Source: Artocarpus heterophyllus
Lineage: Eukaryota > Streptophyta > Magnoliopsida > Rosales > Moraceae
Direction: 5' to 3'
DNA length: 64,000 bases
Assembly (NCBI GenBank): GCA_025403435.1
Contig: CM046338.1
Span: 25,030,281-25,094,280, forward strand
Of this stretch, positions 1 through 11,293 are shown piece by piece. The translations under genes were made by a program, and so were the position numbers. The notes beneath the pieces were generated by a model. The model saw nothing but the letters and a program-made list of their open reading frames with translations. It had not been told where the DNA came from and made no database searches. Positions within the stretch are counted from its first letter, which is position 1, and each line of letters opens with the position of its first letter.

Positions 1-865
1 CATTTTTATACAGTTTTTAGATTTTTTTAGAAATGTTATTGTTTTTGTTTTGGCCCAAAAGCTAACCAAACCCTTTTTAAAATCATTTTCATTTTTTATG
101 TATTTAAAATGACCAAAACATTTTTAAAACAAAACCTGAAAAAGGGCCTATATTTTTTTTGGCGGTCTCTTCACCGGTGGGAGATAACTTTTAAAAATAA
201 TGATAATAATAAATAAAGAATTCAGCGGTGGGAGACACCTTTTAAAAAAAAAAATAATAATAAATAAAGAGATAGGACTTAACACTTTGTTTGTAAACTT
301 GATTTAAATTAAAAAGTTTTAGTTTAAGTATAAGTAATTTAACCTGAGGCCTCATCCTATAAAAAAGGAAAAACAAAAATTAAACACATGGCTGGTGGTT
401 ACTTAATAATTTCGCAATTAATAACTTTAATATGGTTTTCTTCTCATGGGATATAGATGTGTTTCGTTTAATGTTTACGATTAATGTGTATAATAATGAT
501 TGTCCCCTGTCATCGAATCTTTGACTCGATTTCATGTAATTTGGAAGGTAAACACCCATAAATTATATAAGTTTATTTGGGGAACAGGATAATCATTAAA
601 AAAATAAAAGGAAAGATAAAACAATTAATTATATGAGTTACCATTTACTTGGTTAGTCCATTCAGTTGTGATACTATAATTTGGATCTACATAAGATTCG
701 AATATTAAATTACCATTTAATTAGTTCTTTCACATTTTGTCATATTATTTTTTTGGAACAACATAAATTTTAATAAAAATCTTATGAACACCAATCATAG
801 AGGAGAACTAGTCCCCCTTAATTATTTTCAGCATCTATTAATATCACTCCTAATAATCCTGTGTT

Positions 866-900
<35 letters not shown>

Positions 901-907
901 CAAACAC

Positions 908-1506
908 TAGGGCCGGCAATACAGGTTGCGACACAACGACACGACACGAATCCGACATATTTTTTTGCAGGTTAGTGTCGGAAAATTTGACCACAGGTCA
1001 TTTTAGTGTCGACCCGAAACTGACCCGTCAAAAAACGGGTCGTGTTTGGGTCAACCCGTCTGACACTAAAATGACCCGTTTTGACCCGTATTTAATTAAT
1101 TGACTTTTAAAAAATTATTATTATTTCATATATAATATAAGCTCTTAAAATATTAAACCCTACCTCTCTTCTCACTCATCTTCTTGTTGAAGTGGTATGA
1201 AACTCTTCTAATTTTATTTTTTTTAATATTATATATATTAATGTGGGCAGGTTAGAGGCGGGTTGCGGGTCATAATCGGGTTACGGGTCAAAATCGGATC
1301 ACGGGTTATTATTTTTTAACATTGTGCATAAAAAACGGGTTGACACGGGTCGTGTTCGTGTCAACCCGTGTCAAAACGGGTCGGGAACGGGTTGAGAATT
1401 CTCAACCCGTTCTTGTCACGGGGTCGGGTTAGTGTCGACCTAATTTTGTAAAAATTAACTTCAACCCGACACGAACCCGACCCGCCAACATGTTTTGCCA
1501 CCCCTA
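908..1506. mobile_element. Non-autonomous hAT-type DNA transposon (599 bp)
   Basis: The element is flanked by a perfect 8-bp target duplication, CCAAACAC, at 900-907 and 1507-1514. Its ends are imperfect inverted repeats starting TAGGGCCGGCAATACA on the left and, read inward on the other strand, TAGGGGTGGCAAAACA on the right. The interior is full of short CGGGTT/GGGTCA motifs in both orientations, as in subterminal regions of hAT elements, and has no transposase ORF. The matching place in copy B (about 13318) lacks the element, which confirms insertion after the duplication. Confidence 0.92.
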
Positions 1507-1968
1507 CCAAACACCTTCCAGCCGGCTCCCAGTATTCCCGACCACCTTTGTCCATGATTGAGTTTTCTTTATTTTTTGTTTTTCCACCAGTATTCAATGT
1601 TACAAGATTTGTCCTAATGACAGTTTCACGCTCGCTTTACCTTAATTTTTTTTTCTAAAAAAAAGAAAACTAAAACAAACTATATAAAAAAAAAAAACTA
1701 GTATTAAGCAGCAGGTCCTGAGGCACCTGATTCTAAGGAAGAAGTAAAACGTGCTTTATTTGACATTGGTTGGGCACTATTAGTAGCGGGACCAGCCTTC
1801 TACTTGAGAAGGGCAATACTCTTCATTTTGAAAATAAATAATGTGAAAGATAAGTATCAAACACACAAGCGCGCGCGCACATGTTACAAAAAGCGTTACA
1901 TTATAACTTTTTCTTTTAGTAAGATTAAAAATCTCTTCATTCATGTAATAACAAATTATCATTCATAC

Positions 1969-2800
1969 TATGGAAGAGAATATTGGTATCGATGGAAATA
2001 TCGATACTTTAATTCTACAAAAATATAAAAAAATATATTGATATCGGTAAAAATATCTGATAGCATGAACATTAAATAGATACATAAATAAACAAGTTTC
2101 ACATAAAAATTCATACATACTACATTTTTTAATACCAAAAAAAAGTTCTATGAGGCTCAAATGTGGTCAAGATCCTATCTTGATTCAAACAGTATTAGTA
2201 CCATAACATATTATTTGAATAATGTTGAACATAGTTACAAACATGTCACAAATAAGTTTGTTGATCACTTCCCACTGTATTTCTATAAATTGAAAACTGT
2301 GAATTCTTTCAATTGTTTGCCTGAGAAGGTAGTGTTATGTTCCGATCAAGGATGAATATATTGATATCAGTAGAAATATCGGCACTCTAAATTTACAAAA
2401 ATTTAGAAGAAAATATTGATATCAATGGAAATATTGAAAAAATTACAAAAACTATAAATATTTGTTTTATATTAAAATTTTGATACAAACTAAGATTGTG
2501 TAAAAAATAATACCCTACAACCCCTGATAGATCAATATTTTTATTGATTTATTATAGTATTAACCAAAATTTTTCTTAAATTTTAGCGTTCGGATAAAAA
2601 TTTCTCAATATTTTTAAATTTTCTCCAAAATTTTAGAATTGCTAAAGTCTCAAAACATCCTCTAGGATTATATTAAAACACCTCTCAAAATTTTCTAACA
2701 ATTTTGATAAATATCGAAAAAAATTGTTCACATCCAAAAGATATCTCGGGACTTTCGAATTATGGAAATTTTGAAAATATTGGAGAAATTTTTGTCCATA
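1969..2800. mobile_element. Short inverted-repeat DNA transposon (832 bp)
   Basis: The duplication ATTCATAC lies on both sides (1961-1968 and 2801-2808). The element begins TATGGA and ends TCCATA, with weaker inverted similarity further in. The interior repeats ATATTGATATC/ATATCGAT-like motifs. Copy B has the uninterrupted site at about 13560-13570. The 8-bp duplication suggests hAT, but the ends differ from the TAGGGGT family found elsewhere in the window. There is no coding sequence of its own; the short ORFs inside look accidental. Confidence 0.85.
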
Positions 2801-3109
2801 ATTCATACATTCATCAACAATTCAGTTTCATAGCAAAAATTACTTTGTCTATAATAATATTATTAATAATAGCAACAGGTGAAATTATGAGCCCCAAATA
2901 ATCAAGCTATAAATTAACAAATAAACTTAATCATGTCTCATCTTTTCGTTTTCTTTTTTTTATAGAAGAGAATTAATCCTTAATTAAAGGCTTCAACCTA
3001 GGTTATCACTCGGGAGTTTCGTAAAGTTCATTTCCACTGTACTCGTTTATGAAATCTTTTTCCATTGTTGTTGTTAACAGGGGAAAAAAAAATTGGGCAA
3101 CACACACAC

Positions 3110-4879
3110 AGAGCAAAGACTAGGACTCAAAGAAAACAAAGATAAGAAATTAACTAGCTTGTTCTATAAAATAAATTAAATTAAATAGAATTTTGACAAA
3201 AGTAATAGCTTTTGAAGGACTGAAAACTCACATACGTGGTCTTTTCTAAATACAACTCTAATGATTTGCAAACGAACAACAAGAATAATGATTTAATTAG
3301 TCATATATTACGTGGGGGAAGAGATTGGTAGAGACCAACGACGTCAAAGTGTAAAGATGGGCTATAAAGCTACATTAAAAAAAGGAAAAGAAAAATAAAA
3401 ATAAAAATAAAAAAGATATGTTACAAAGCCACCTACCTCACCAAATAATTATGATGGTGTACTAAACATTTGCAAGCAAATAATGAAGTCCAAGTTCCCA
3501 ATATTGTAGCCGATCTTGTTACATCATCGTGTTCAGTTCTTGTAAATATATAAAGGATATTTGACGTGGTTAAAATTATTTTTATTGTAATATAAAAAAT
3601 TTTTATATTATAATAATTTATTATTATTATTATTATAATATATGAAAGTTTTATATTGTTTATAATTATTTGTCAAATACCTAATTCTTTAGTATTTTAT
3701 CCAAATATATTTTATCAATAAATATTGTGCTTTTTGGCGAACAACCAGTGAAAATTGGCCATTGTCAACAAATGGCTTAGACATAACAACAACAACAATA
3801 ATAATAAATAATAATTATTATTATTGTTGTTGTTGTTGTTGTTTTTATTATTATTATTGGGAAAACCAACTCACTTGAACCTACTTTGACCACTCATTAA
3901 CGAATTTACATGCCTCATAGTATTCTACAACCTTTGAGATTTTGCCTTCTATAGAACTGTGCATATTGGGCAAGTTTCCATCTGACAGAAAACTAATTAA
4001 ATTTCGTCTAATATTGAATTCTCTTGCTCTAAAATCAAATTTATTTCCTTTCAAAAAACATCGAATTTACTAAGGCTGGCCGCATTTATCAAATTACTAT
4101 TTGGAAAACAAGCAGAACATGCATTTGACTGAGAATTAAATAGTTTAAATTGAAACTCCAAAATTTTCATTCAAAGTACTTGTTGCGCGTTCGAGAGATA
4201 CATAGTACGTAAGTTTTGTACGATTCACTTTTTGTAAATCACTGCAGCCTCTTTTTTAGCATCATAAATCTACCCCATTAGAAACCATAGTAATTAATTT
4301 TTTTTTTTTGTAGTCTTAGACACTAATACAATTTTGTTCCACTATATAAATATTTAGCTAATAGAACAAAAATAGAGAGATAACTTTTTTTTTTATTTAA
4401 TGATTTTGTAGTTCAAGTCACTGTTCCAAATGTCATCATCATTTTTTTCCTTATCTTTTTTATTTTCTAACTAATCAACGCTTTATGAGTGTCTTCCTAA
4501 AAAAAAAAAAAAGAAAGTAAGAAAGAAAGAAAGAAAGAAAAAAGAATTAGGAAGTGTCGCAATCTATTCTAATATTCTTGCTTCTTGATCTCGTGCATGC
4601 ACATAGGTTGTTGTTTGTCACAACTTGTCTTTTTACGGGTCGTGTTTCAACACTTTTTCTTATTTACGTACTTATAAATAAATTCAAATATATATATATT
4701 TATTTTTATTTATTTTTGTCAATAATATAGCACATATACATACTAAAACTCCTTTTTATAATAATGTATACACAAACAAACTTTCTTTTTCATTATATCA
4801 TATACTCAGCATAGTCAAAAGCAATTTTATCTTACAAAATCATACTATATCTCTATAAACAACAAGTTCCAAAATAACT
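3110..4879. other. Gene-free AT-rich stretch, copy A only
   Basis: I see no gene. Around 3545-3685 is an imperfect inverted repeat reading like one of the small MITEs found elsewhere (about 46486-46680). 3781-3860 is a near-perfect palindrome of AAC/AAT and GTT/ATT trinucleotides. 4512-4545 is a GAAA-rich microsatellite. The rest is low-complexity AT-rich sequence. Confidence 0.6.
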
Positions 4880-7575
4880 TATTATACATTGCAAACGGAA
4901 GCAAAACCGTGACGGTATCCATACCCATACCCATATCTGCATATCGCCTCATATTCCACCGCCCGCTCAACAATATGAGCATAGGAATACTAAGTGCATT
5001 ACATATACACTATTTTAGTTGTGTAACATACACAAGTATATTTGCATAGGAAGACCAAGTGCATTACATATACACTTTAACCTACTATTTCATACTGTAG
5101 GTGGTTTGAAACTTACTTGTTTATACAGCTCTAAAAAAAAGGTCTTTAAGCATGAAATATCCTAGTGAGCTTAGGCTCAATAAGTTCAAATTTAGATACA
5201 ATGTAGCATATGCTAGTATGTATGATCCATATATGCTTTCTTGTGAACGTTTTTTATTCTTGTCATCTCTTATCTTTAACTAGAGCCCAAGGGCTCGTAC
5301 CATATGCGCACATAGGTCTTCGTAACATCGAGACCATCATTTCACTTTAACCTTTAACTCCCCTCTACATTGAGAGCTGGTACGACACTTTCTTTACTAC
5401 TGGTTATCCATTTACCAGTCTAGTTATTTAGGTTATCATACCATGCGTGTCAATATACTTACATTCTAAGTGCAATGTATATACACTTTTCAATTGTGTA
5501 ACATACACAAGTATATTAGCATAGGAATACTAAGTGCATTACATATACACCATTTCAGTTGTGTAACATACACAAGTATATTTGCATAGGAATACCAAGT
5601 GCATTACATATACACTTTAACCTACTATTTCATACTGTAGGTGGTTTGAAACTTACTTGTTATACAGCTCTAAAAAAAAGGTCTTTAAGTCTCTTTGTTG
5701 TTTGCCTAGTGACCTGTCCGGCCAATTACATCGTTATTAGCCAAATTACCACTAATTGGCTATATGTTGGTATGGTATACTTATCGACTACTGGTTCGGA
5801 TTACGTTTCCGATTACTTAAGGTTTGACTATTCTATCGATCTGTTCCATCTTATTATTTGTAACAAACAGAGGAGATATGCTCTTTTTAAAGTCATTTTC
5901 TTTATTTGGGGGCGCTTCAGGGTCCGTTTAGGTTATTCTACAAAAAATAACGTTTTTGCCCTTGATGGGCCATTTCGAATTCCTTGGCCCGATTGGCTAC
6001 TTTAACATGAAACGTCGATCATTCACGTAAAAACAGATGCTTGGGGTGTCGGGTCACTTATTTGCAATGTAAACCCAAGTTTAAAAAATTTTTACGATTT
6101 TACCTCGGATTTGAAAATTTGACGATTTTGTCCCCAGGACCAAAAATAATCTTTTTGGACCATTAGTTTCCATTTTTTAAAAGGATCAAATTTTCTCAGA
6201 TTACCATATCCAAATTCTCTTTGTAAAAAGACGTTTTTGGCCCTTAATTTTTTTCTTCCCAATTTTAACAAACTTCGTCAAGCTCATAACTCACAAATGA
6301 AGGCGATTTTTGACAAACCGTTTTCAATTTTTAACAGTTTCATCTAGATCTACAATTTTTGTGTTTTAACTTTTTTGAAATTTCCACTGTAAAGTAGAGT
6401 TTTTGGCTTTTTTTAAAATCTGCCAAGAGAAACATTTTCTTTGCAATTTAGTCCCTGAGTAATTTTTGTAAAAATCAATTTTAAAACAACATTCCAGCCA
6501 CTGTTTATACAGTACCATACTTTCTCAAACAATTTTCATACCAAATCACCATTCTTTTCAAAACTAACATCAAAATTACAAAACTACTCTACTTTTACAT
6601 TAACCAACAATTTTCACATTTAAGCCTTAATTTCAACAACACCACCATGTCATAAACCATATACCTTAGAAATTCAACTACAAACTTACTTGAAATAACA
6701 CATGCCTTTTAATATAATCAAAATTAAAACAAAACCAAATAAACTTTAGGCTTTGAGATTTAGAACTTACCCAAAAGAAAAATTTGCAATTCTAGGCTTC
6801 CAAGGGCTCCTTTGAAAATTTTCCCAAACATTTTTCACATGAGAAAATCTCAAATCAAATTCCCCTCTTAACCCAAGAAAAACCCTAGGAAAACTTGAAA
6901 AATTTTTAGATTTTTACCTCAAAAGTTGATAAAATCCTTGACCTTTACTTCTTGAACTCAATTGGGGTTAATTTTGGAAAGATTTGAACTTGGAAAATTT
7001 TTGAAGAAAGAATTCTATGGCTGTCGTGGGATGAAGGAAGAAGAAATGAAAAAAAAAATTGGTTTGTTTAAGCTTTTAACAAAGCTTATCTAATTGTGGT
7101 GACTCATCATGGTAATCAAGTGGGTTACTAAGTGTCTAAGCATGATTGCGCCACATTTCATGCTATCGTGGCCCAATCCCAATTCTTTGGGTGTCCACTC
7201 GGTGGGCCCAAAACTTTACACAGTGTAATTTTTCACCACACAGTATTTTTCTTATACTGTTGTGGTAAAACTGGTGCAAGACGTATTTTTAGACTGTATA
7301 AAATATCCTACTTTGCCTTTGATTTATTTTCGGAATCCAAATATAGCATTTCTTATATTATGTTTTTACTTAGCAGTATACTTATACTGCATCAAACCCC
7401 TTTTTCACTGTTTTAGGGTTTTGGTGGACTTTTTTATCTTATTTATACCTTAATCACCCATTAATTTATATCACAAAACTGTAATTAATTATGATATAAA
7501 GTTTATGTTATGGATATTATTTACAAATCTTTGAGTATTTAAACTCACAAAATCTATATTTGACAGTATCCAACA
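4880..7575 (-). mobile_element. Probable degenerate gypsy-type LTR, minus orientation
   Basis: Read on the minus strand from about 7575 (TGTTGGATACTG), this looks like a long plant Ty3/gypsy LTR. It has an AT-rich promoter-like part, a transcribed leader with start near 7040, an intron-like GGTAAGTT near 6770, then a region with a CATATGGTACGAGCCC module near 5290-5320 that resembles the module at the end of the window. No gag or pol is visible and I found no target duplication, so it may be a solo LTR or fragment. The 148-codon plus-strand ORF at 5559-6005 lies inside and shows no protein family. Both boundaries are approximate. Confidence 0.4.
4977..5688 (+). repeat. Direct repeats of about 172 bp, 540 bp apart
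   Basis: Bases 4977-5149 and 5517-5688 are nearly identical at a constant offset of 540 until a one-base deletion. Inside each, a shorter motif AAGTGCATTACATATACAC recurs, and a third weaker copy lies at about 5466-5530. This is an internal duplication of the LTR-like region. Confidence 0.85.
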
Positions 7576-8320
7576 CTTCATCAGGTCTACAGTGAAATTT
7601 CCTATTAATATCGTTTATTATATTTTATCGTAATTTTTTACAAAAATATTATTTATGAGGATAAATTTATTAATTAAATAGAATTAAATATTAAATTTTA
7701 TTAATGAATTTGCCTTGATTATTATATTATTAACCCTCACAATCTTTTTTAAAGTCTTATCCACAACTGCCAAATGTTTTTATTTATGTTCATTTGTTTT
7801 TTTTAAGGGATTTCGGACTTGGCTTTTGTTTTGGGAAAAAAACCCATCTCTACTTTTTTTTTGTTTTAGATGGATCCTATAATTCCAATATTTTTGTGGG
7901 TGTTTATATGTTCTTCAGATCCCCTTACATAGATGAAGGGACGCAGTAAAATTACAAATGTATTATGTGAAATTAATGTTATATGTTGTTTTCCTTTCAG
8001 AATCATCATAATAATAATATAATGTTATATGTTGTTTTCCTTTCAGAATCATCATAATATAAGATAATATAATAATAACAATAGTAACGAAAATAATAAT
8101 GCTGATAATGTCATCATTTTTTATTATATTGCAACAACCTAATCATTATTTGTTATTTATTAGAATGATTATTTAATAATGATGATGATAATGATAATAA
8201 TAATACAAGAAAATGACAATGACAATAGTAACGTTATCATTTGTATCATGTTGTAGTATCCTTATCACTATTTTTATTTATTAGTAGTATTTTTTGCTAT
8301 TACTGTTTTAATATTCTTAT
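7576..8320. other. Gene-free stretch with a 46-bp tandem duplication
   Basis: No gene is apparent. 7975-8020 is repeated directly as 8021-8061 (AATGTTATATGTTGTTTTCC at the start of each). The neighbouring bases are ATA/ATG-rich simple sequence. Confidence 0.7.
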
Positions 8321-8583
8321 GAGCCTATCTAGCTAACGACAAAATTTGTGTGGTCGTTTTCTTTTTCGACTTTTAAAATAATATATCATTTTAAAAATAA
8401 TGTCGTGCGTCTTGATTATCTAGCAAACGGCACATATCTAATTATTAGGAAACGACACATTTTTTGTCCTTTTTGTCCTCTTTTGAAGCGATATATCATG
8501 GACAATGTTTTGTGTATTTTAATTACCTAGCAAACGACACATTTTTTGCTGTCATTTTTGTCCACTTTGAAACGATATATCGT
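8321..8583. repeat. Degenerate tandem repeats with AACGACA motifs
   Basis: Three diverged units of about 80-100 bp lie at roughly 8321-8398, 8401-8499 and 8500-8583. Each holds CTAGCTAACGACA or CTAGCAAACGACACATTTTT, a stretch near TTTTGTCC, and ATATATCAT/ATATATCGT. AAACGACA-type motifs are common in subterminal regions of CACTA transposons, but no CACTA terminus is visible here. Confidence 0.7.
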
Positions 8584-9210
8584 TTAAAGATAGTGCATGT
8601 GAGAGTTTTACACCTTTATATAGTAGTTGTAAAGAGTTTTACAATACTATGAACGGTTTGAACTGATAAGTTCGAACCGACGTGTCAAACATTATTGGAC
8701 ACAAATCAGCACAGCCAGATTCACTCTCTGCTATCAGCAGCATGCAGAGAACCCAGTTAAACACGTGCTTTGTGTCCCACAGCTTTGGAGGAAATTACCT
8801 CTCCTATTATGTGCTATCCATTTACTTTTTTCCTTTGTCACTCAAAAATATATATTTTCTCATAACACACAAACTCTTTAAAGTCAGGACTCTAACTCTC
8901 ATACTTTGTTAATTGCCTTAAAAATAAGAGCTAGTAATTGGAAAAAAAAAATAAGTAATATCGCATTTAGATTATGACAAATATTAATTTGCTCAACTTT
9001 AACATCACATTAATGCGATAAAAATTATTACATAATAATCATAACTGACTAGCAATGAAAGTACGAGTCTAGGGTGTCCCATAAAAATGCAATACATGCA
9101 CAAAATTAAACTCCAATTAAGAGAATATTTTCTCCCTTTTAACATAATTCTTTTTATTTTTTATTTCTGAGACAAATTGAATCCAACTGCTAGGCACGAA
9201 TAATCATTAT
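8584..9210. other. 3' flank of the UGT gene
   Basis: No gene. From about 8875 the sequence matches copy B (14298-14585). Bases 9178-9200 give the uninterrupted version of the site where copy B received its copia element. Transcripts of the UGT gene probably end in this stretch. Confidence 0.6.
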
Positions 9211-10712
9211 TCAATCAACTAAAAGATTATCAACCAACATTCTTTTCATATCCGCGACCATATCCGAGATGAATTTATCTTGAACATCTTGTTCCCTCAA
9301 AAACTTACGCCACTTCTTTTGATTCAACCGTATTGACTTGCCAGGTTCCTCCTCAACCTCCACCATAACCGTCTTCACAGCCGTGAAAATATCTTCTTTC
9401 CCAAAATACCCGTCATGCTCTCTTCTATTTACCTCAACCCCAGTCATCATAATCCCATTCTCACACATGAGCTTGGAGTTGAAGAATTGGTCACCTTTTA
9501 TAGGCAAAAGCACCAATTGACAGTCATTTACAAGACCCTCTATCAAAGAGCTAGACCCTGCATGACAAAGGAAACAGCCAACGCTATTGTGTCCTAGGAT
9601 AAGTTGTTGTGGGACCCATCCTACGCGGACAAGGCCCCTATCTTTTGTTCTCTCTAAAAATCCCACTGGTAGTGCATGTTCTAGCTCGGCCTTAGCGTTG
9701 ACTTTTGCTGGAAAGTTCAACACTAGTAAAAATGGCAAACCTGTTAGCTCTAACCCTAAAGCTAGTTCTCTTATTTGTTCCTGGGTAAGAAATGTTTCGC
9801 TTCCGAAAGAGCAAAAGATGACCGATTTTTCTGGAAATTGAGCCAACCATTCATCCCAATCGGCGTCGAGCTTTTCAGACGATGGCTCGGGGACGAGGGG
9901 ACCGGTTACGATGAGAGGTTTGTTTAGATAAGATTTCATGAAATCTAGATATGGACCTTCCATTTCAAAGCAAGACTTTATGACAATAGCAGATGAACCA
10001 CTTGTGCCTTCTTGAACTCGATCATAATTGCTTCGACTCTTATTGAAGCTCTCATAAACAAATAAAATGCTCTGAGCTTCAAATGTTTTGATAAGACTTG
10101 AGTGATCATCGATGTTCTTGCGCCCATACCTCACAAGAAATCATCAAGTAAATTAATTGTATACATAAATATGCATAACTAATTAATATCAAACTGAAAA
10201 CTAAAGAATTGAAGCTCTGATCTTAAATCTAATTTCAGAATTTTTGATTCAAACTCCGATGATATAAACATTATGTGGGCAATCTTCTATCAACTTAAAC
10301 TTGAAAAGTTTGTAAACTACTTATGGTATCAATTCCTGTTTTCCCATTGTTTAGATCTTAAAAATTAGAGTCAGTTTCCTTCTTAAAAAAAGAGTCAGTT
10401 ACGTAAATCGATGGTCGAATTTAACTGCTTTTGATATAAGGCTATTGTTTTTTTTGTCATATTTACTCCCCAAATTGTAAATCAAATTATTTCCAGAACG
10501 TCTCAAAATAGATTTCTCATCTGAAACAACTCAAAATATTTACTTTTGATAGAATCGGCACGACGTTTTCAAAGTTAAAAAAATCAAAATGGGAATTGAT
10601 TTATAGTGCGGGTACTGAAGATGAATTTAACATCTTTTATTAAGAATCCGTGAACCAGCTACATAAAAACCAACTAGTTAGACATTTAGAATGGAGCACA
10701 CTCCAAAATGCT

Positions 10713-10758
<46 letters not shown>

Positions 10759-11293
10759 CCCACCTTATTGGGTATCCTTGTGGAGGTTTGCAAAGGTCAT
10801 CGACGGTCAGGGTTCCTTTTATGCCGGTAAGCCGATTGGGGGCTGCGATGTACCCGCTGGCAATGGCGGAGAATACTCTGAAGAACATTGTCTTGACGCC
10901 GAGCTCGGAAGCCAGGGAGGGAAGCCAATGTTGAGCAAAGTCAAAGAGTACAAAATCCGGTTTGAGCTCGGATAGTAGAGTTTTTACTTGAGGTTGGGTG
11001 AGATCAATGGCAGTAATGAGCTTGATGGCCTCGGATGGTGGCAAATCGAAGGTTCCGGCGAGGTTGGGAGGCAGGCCTAGGGCTGGGGGGAGTTGGAGCG
11101 GGATGATTCGGGTGGTAGGCGACGGAACGAGTAGGTTTTCGATACGAGGAATGAAGCCGGGGATGGTGAAGAAAGAGATGCGAACTCCATGGAAGGAGAG
11201 CTTGTTGGAAAGTTGTATGAATGGGCTAATATGACCAAATGCAAAGAAGGGAAACATTACAACGTGAAGCTGATCATTTGACTTGGCAGCCAT
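9211..11293 (-). CDS. UDP-glycosyltransferase (family 1, UGT79/UGT94-like)
   Basis: The gene has two exons, 11293-10764 and 10129-9211, with a phase-2 intron (donor AAG|GTGGGT, acceptor TGTGAG|G), giving 482 residues. It should be a soluble cytosolic enzyme moving sugar from a UDP-sugar to a small molecule. Visible features are the catalytic His21 (in FGHISPF), its partner Asp118 (LFDFA), and the 44-residue plant donor box at 348-391, starting WVPQQLILGHNS and ending GDQ. The final Gln is typical of UDP-glucose use. The box departs from consensus at HAGSSS where most members have HCG, and the NDCQ stretch fits group A enzymes that glycosylate flavonoid or terpenoid glycosides; that substrate call is inference. 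Group A members usually lack introns, so this intron is unusual. A dead paralog lies at 19911-22386. Confidence 0.88.
10714..10756. repeat. (AT)n microsatellite in the UGT intron
   Basis: About 20 AT units lie in the single UGT intron. Read on the coding strand, they begin only a few bases after the 5' splice site GTGGGTATTA. Length variation here could influence splicing. Confidence 0.9.

Larger units (their letters stand above)
1..11138. repeat. Segmental duplication, copy A (left end outside the window)
   Basis: This segment matches a second one starting near 12405. Bases 1-3107 align with 12405-14000, and 8875-11138 align with 14298-22386 once later insertions are removed. Similarity is high by eye, for example around 420-900 against 12820-13290. 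Copy A has 5.7 kb (about 3110-8875) where copy B has only about 300 unrelated bases, so one side gained or lost DNA. Copy A carries the intact UGT gene and two DNA transposons absent from B. The true left boundary lies before base 1. Confidence 0.9.

Noticed and set aside
5559..6005. 148-codon plus-strand ORF
   Set aside because: It lies in an LTR-like region with low-complexity hydrophobic translation, no family resemblance, and no partner ORFs.
9338..9841. Plus-strand ORFs opposite the UGT exon
   Set aside because: They are antisense shadows of a well-supported coding exon.
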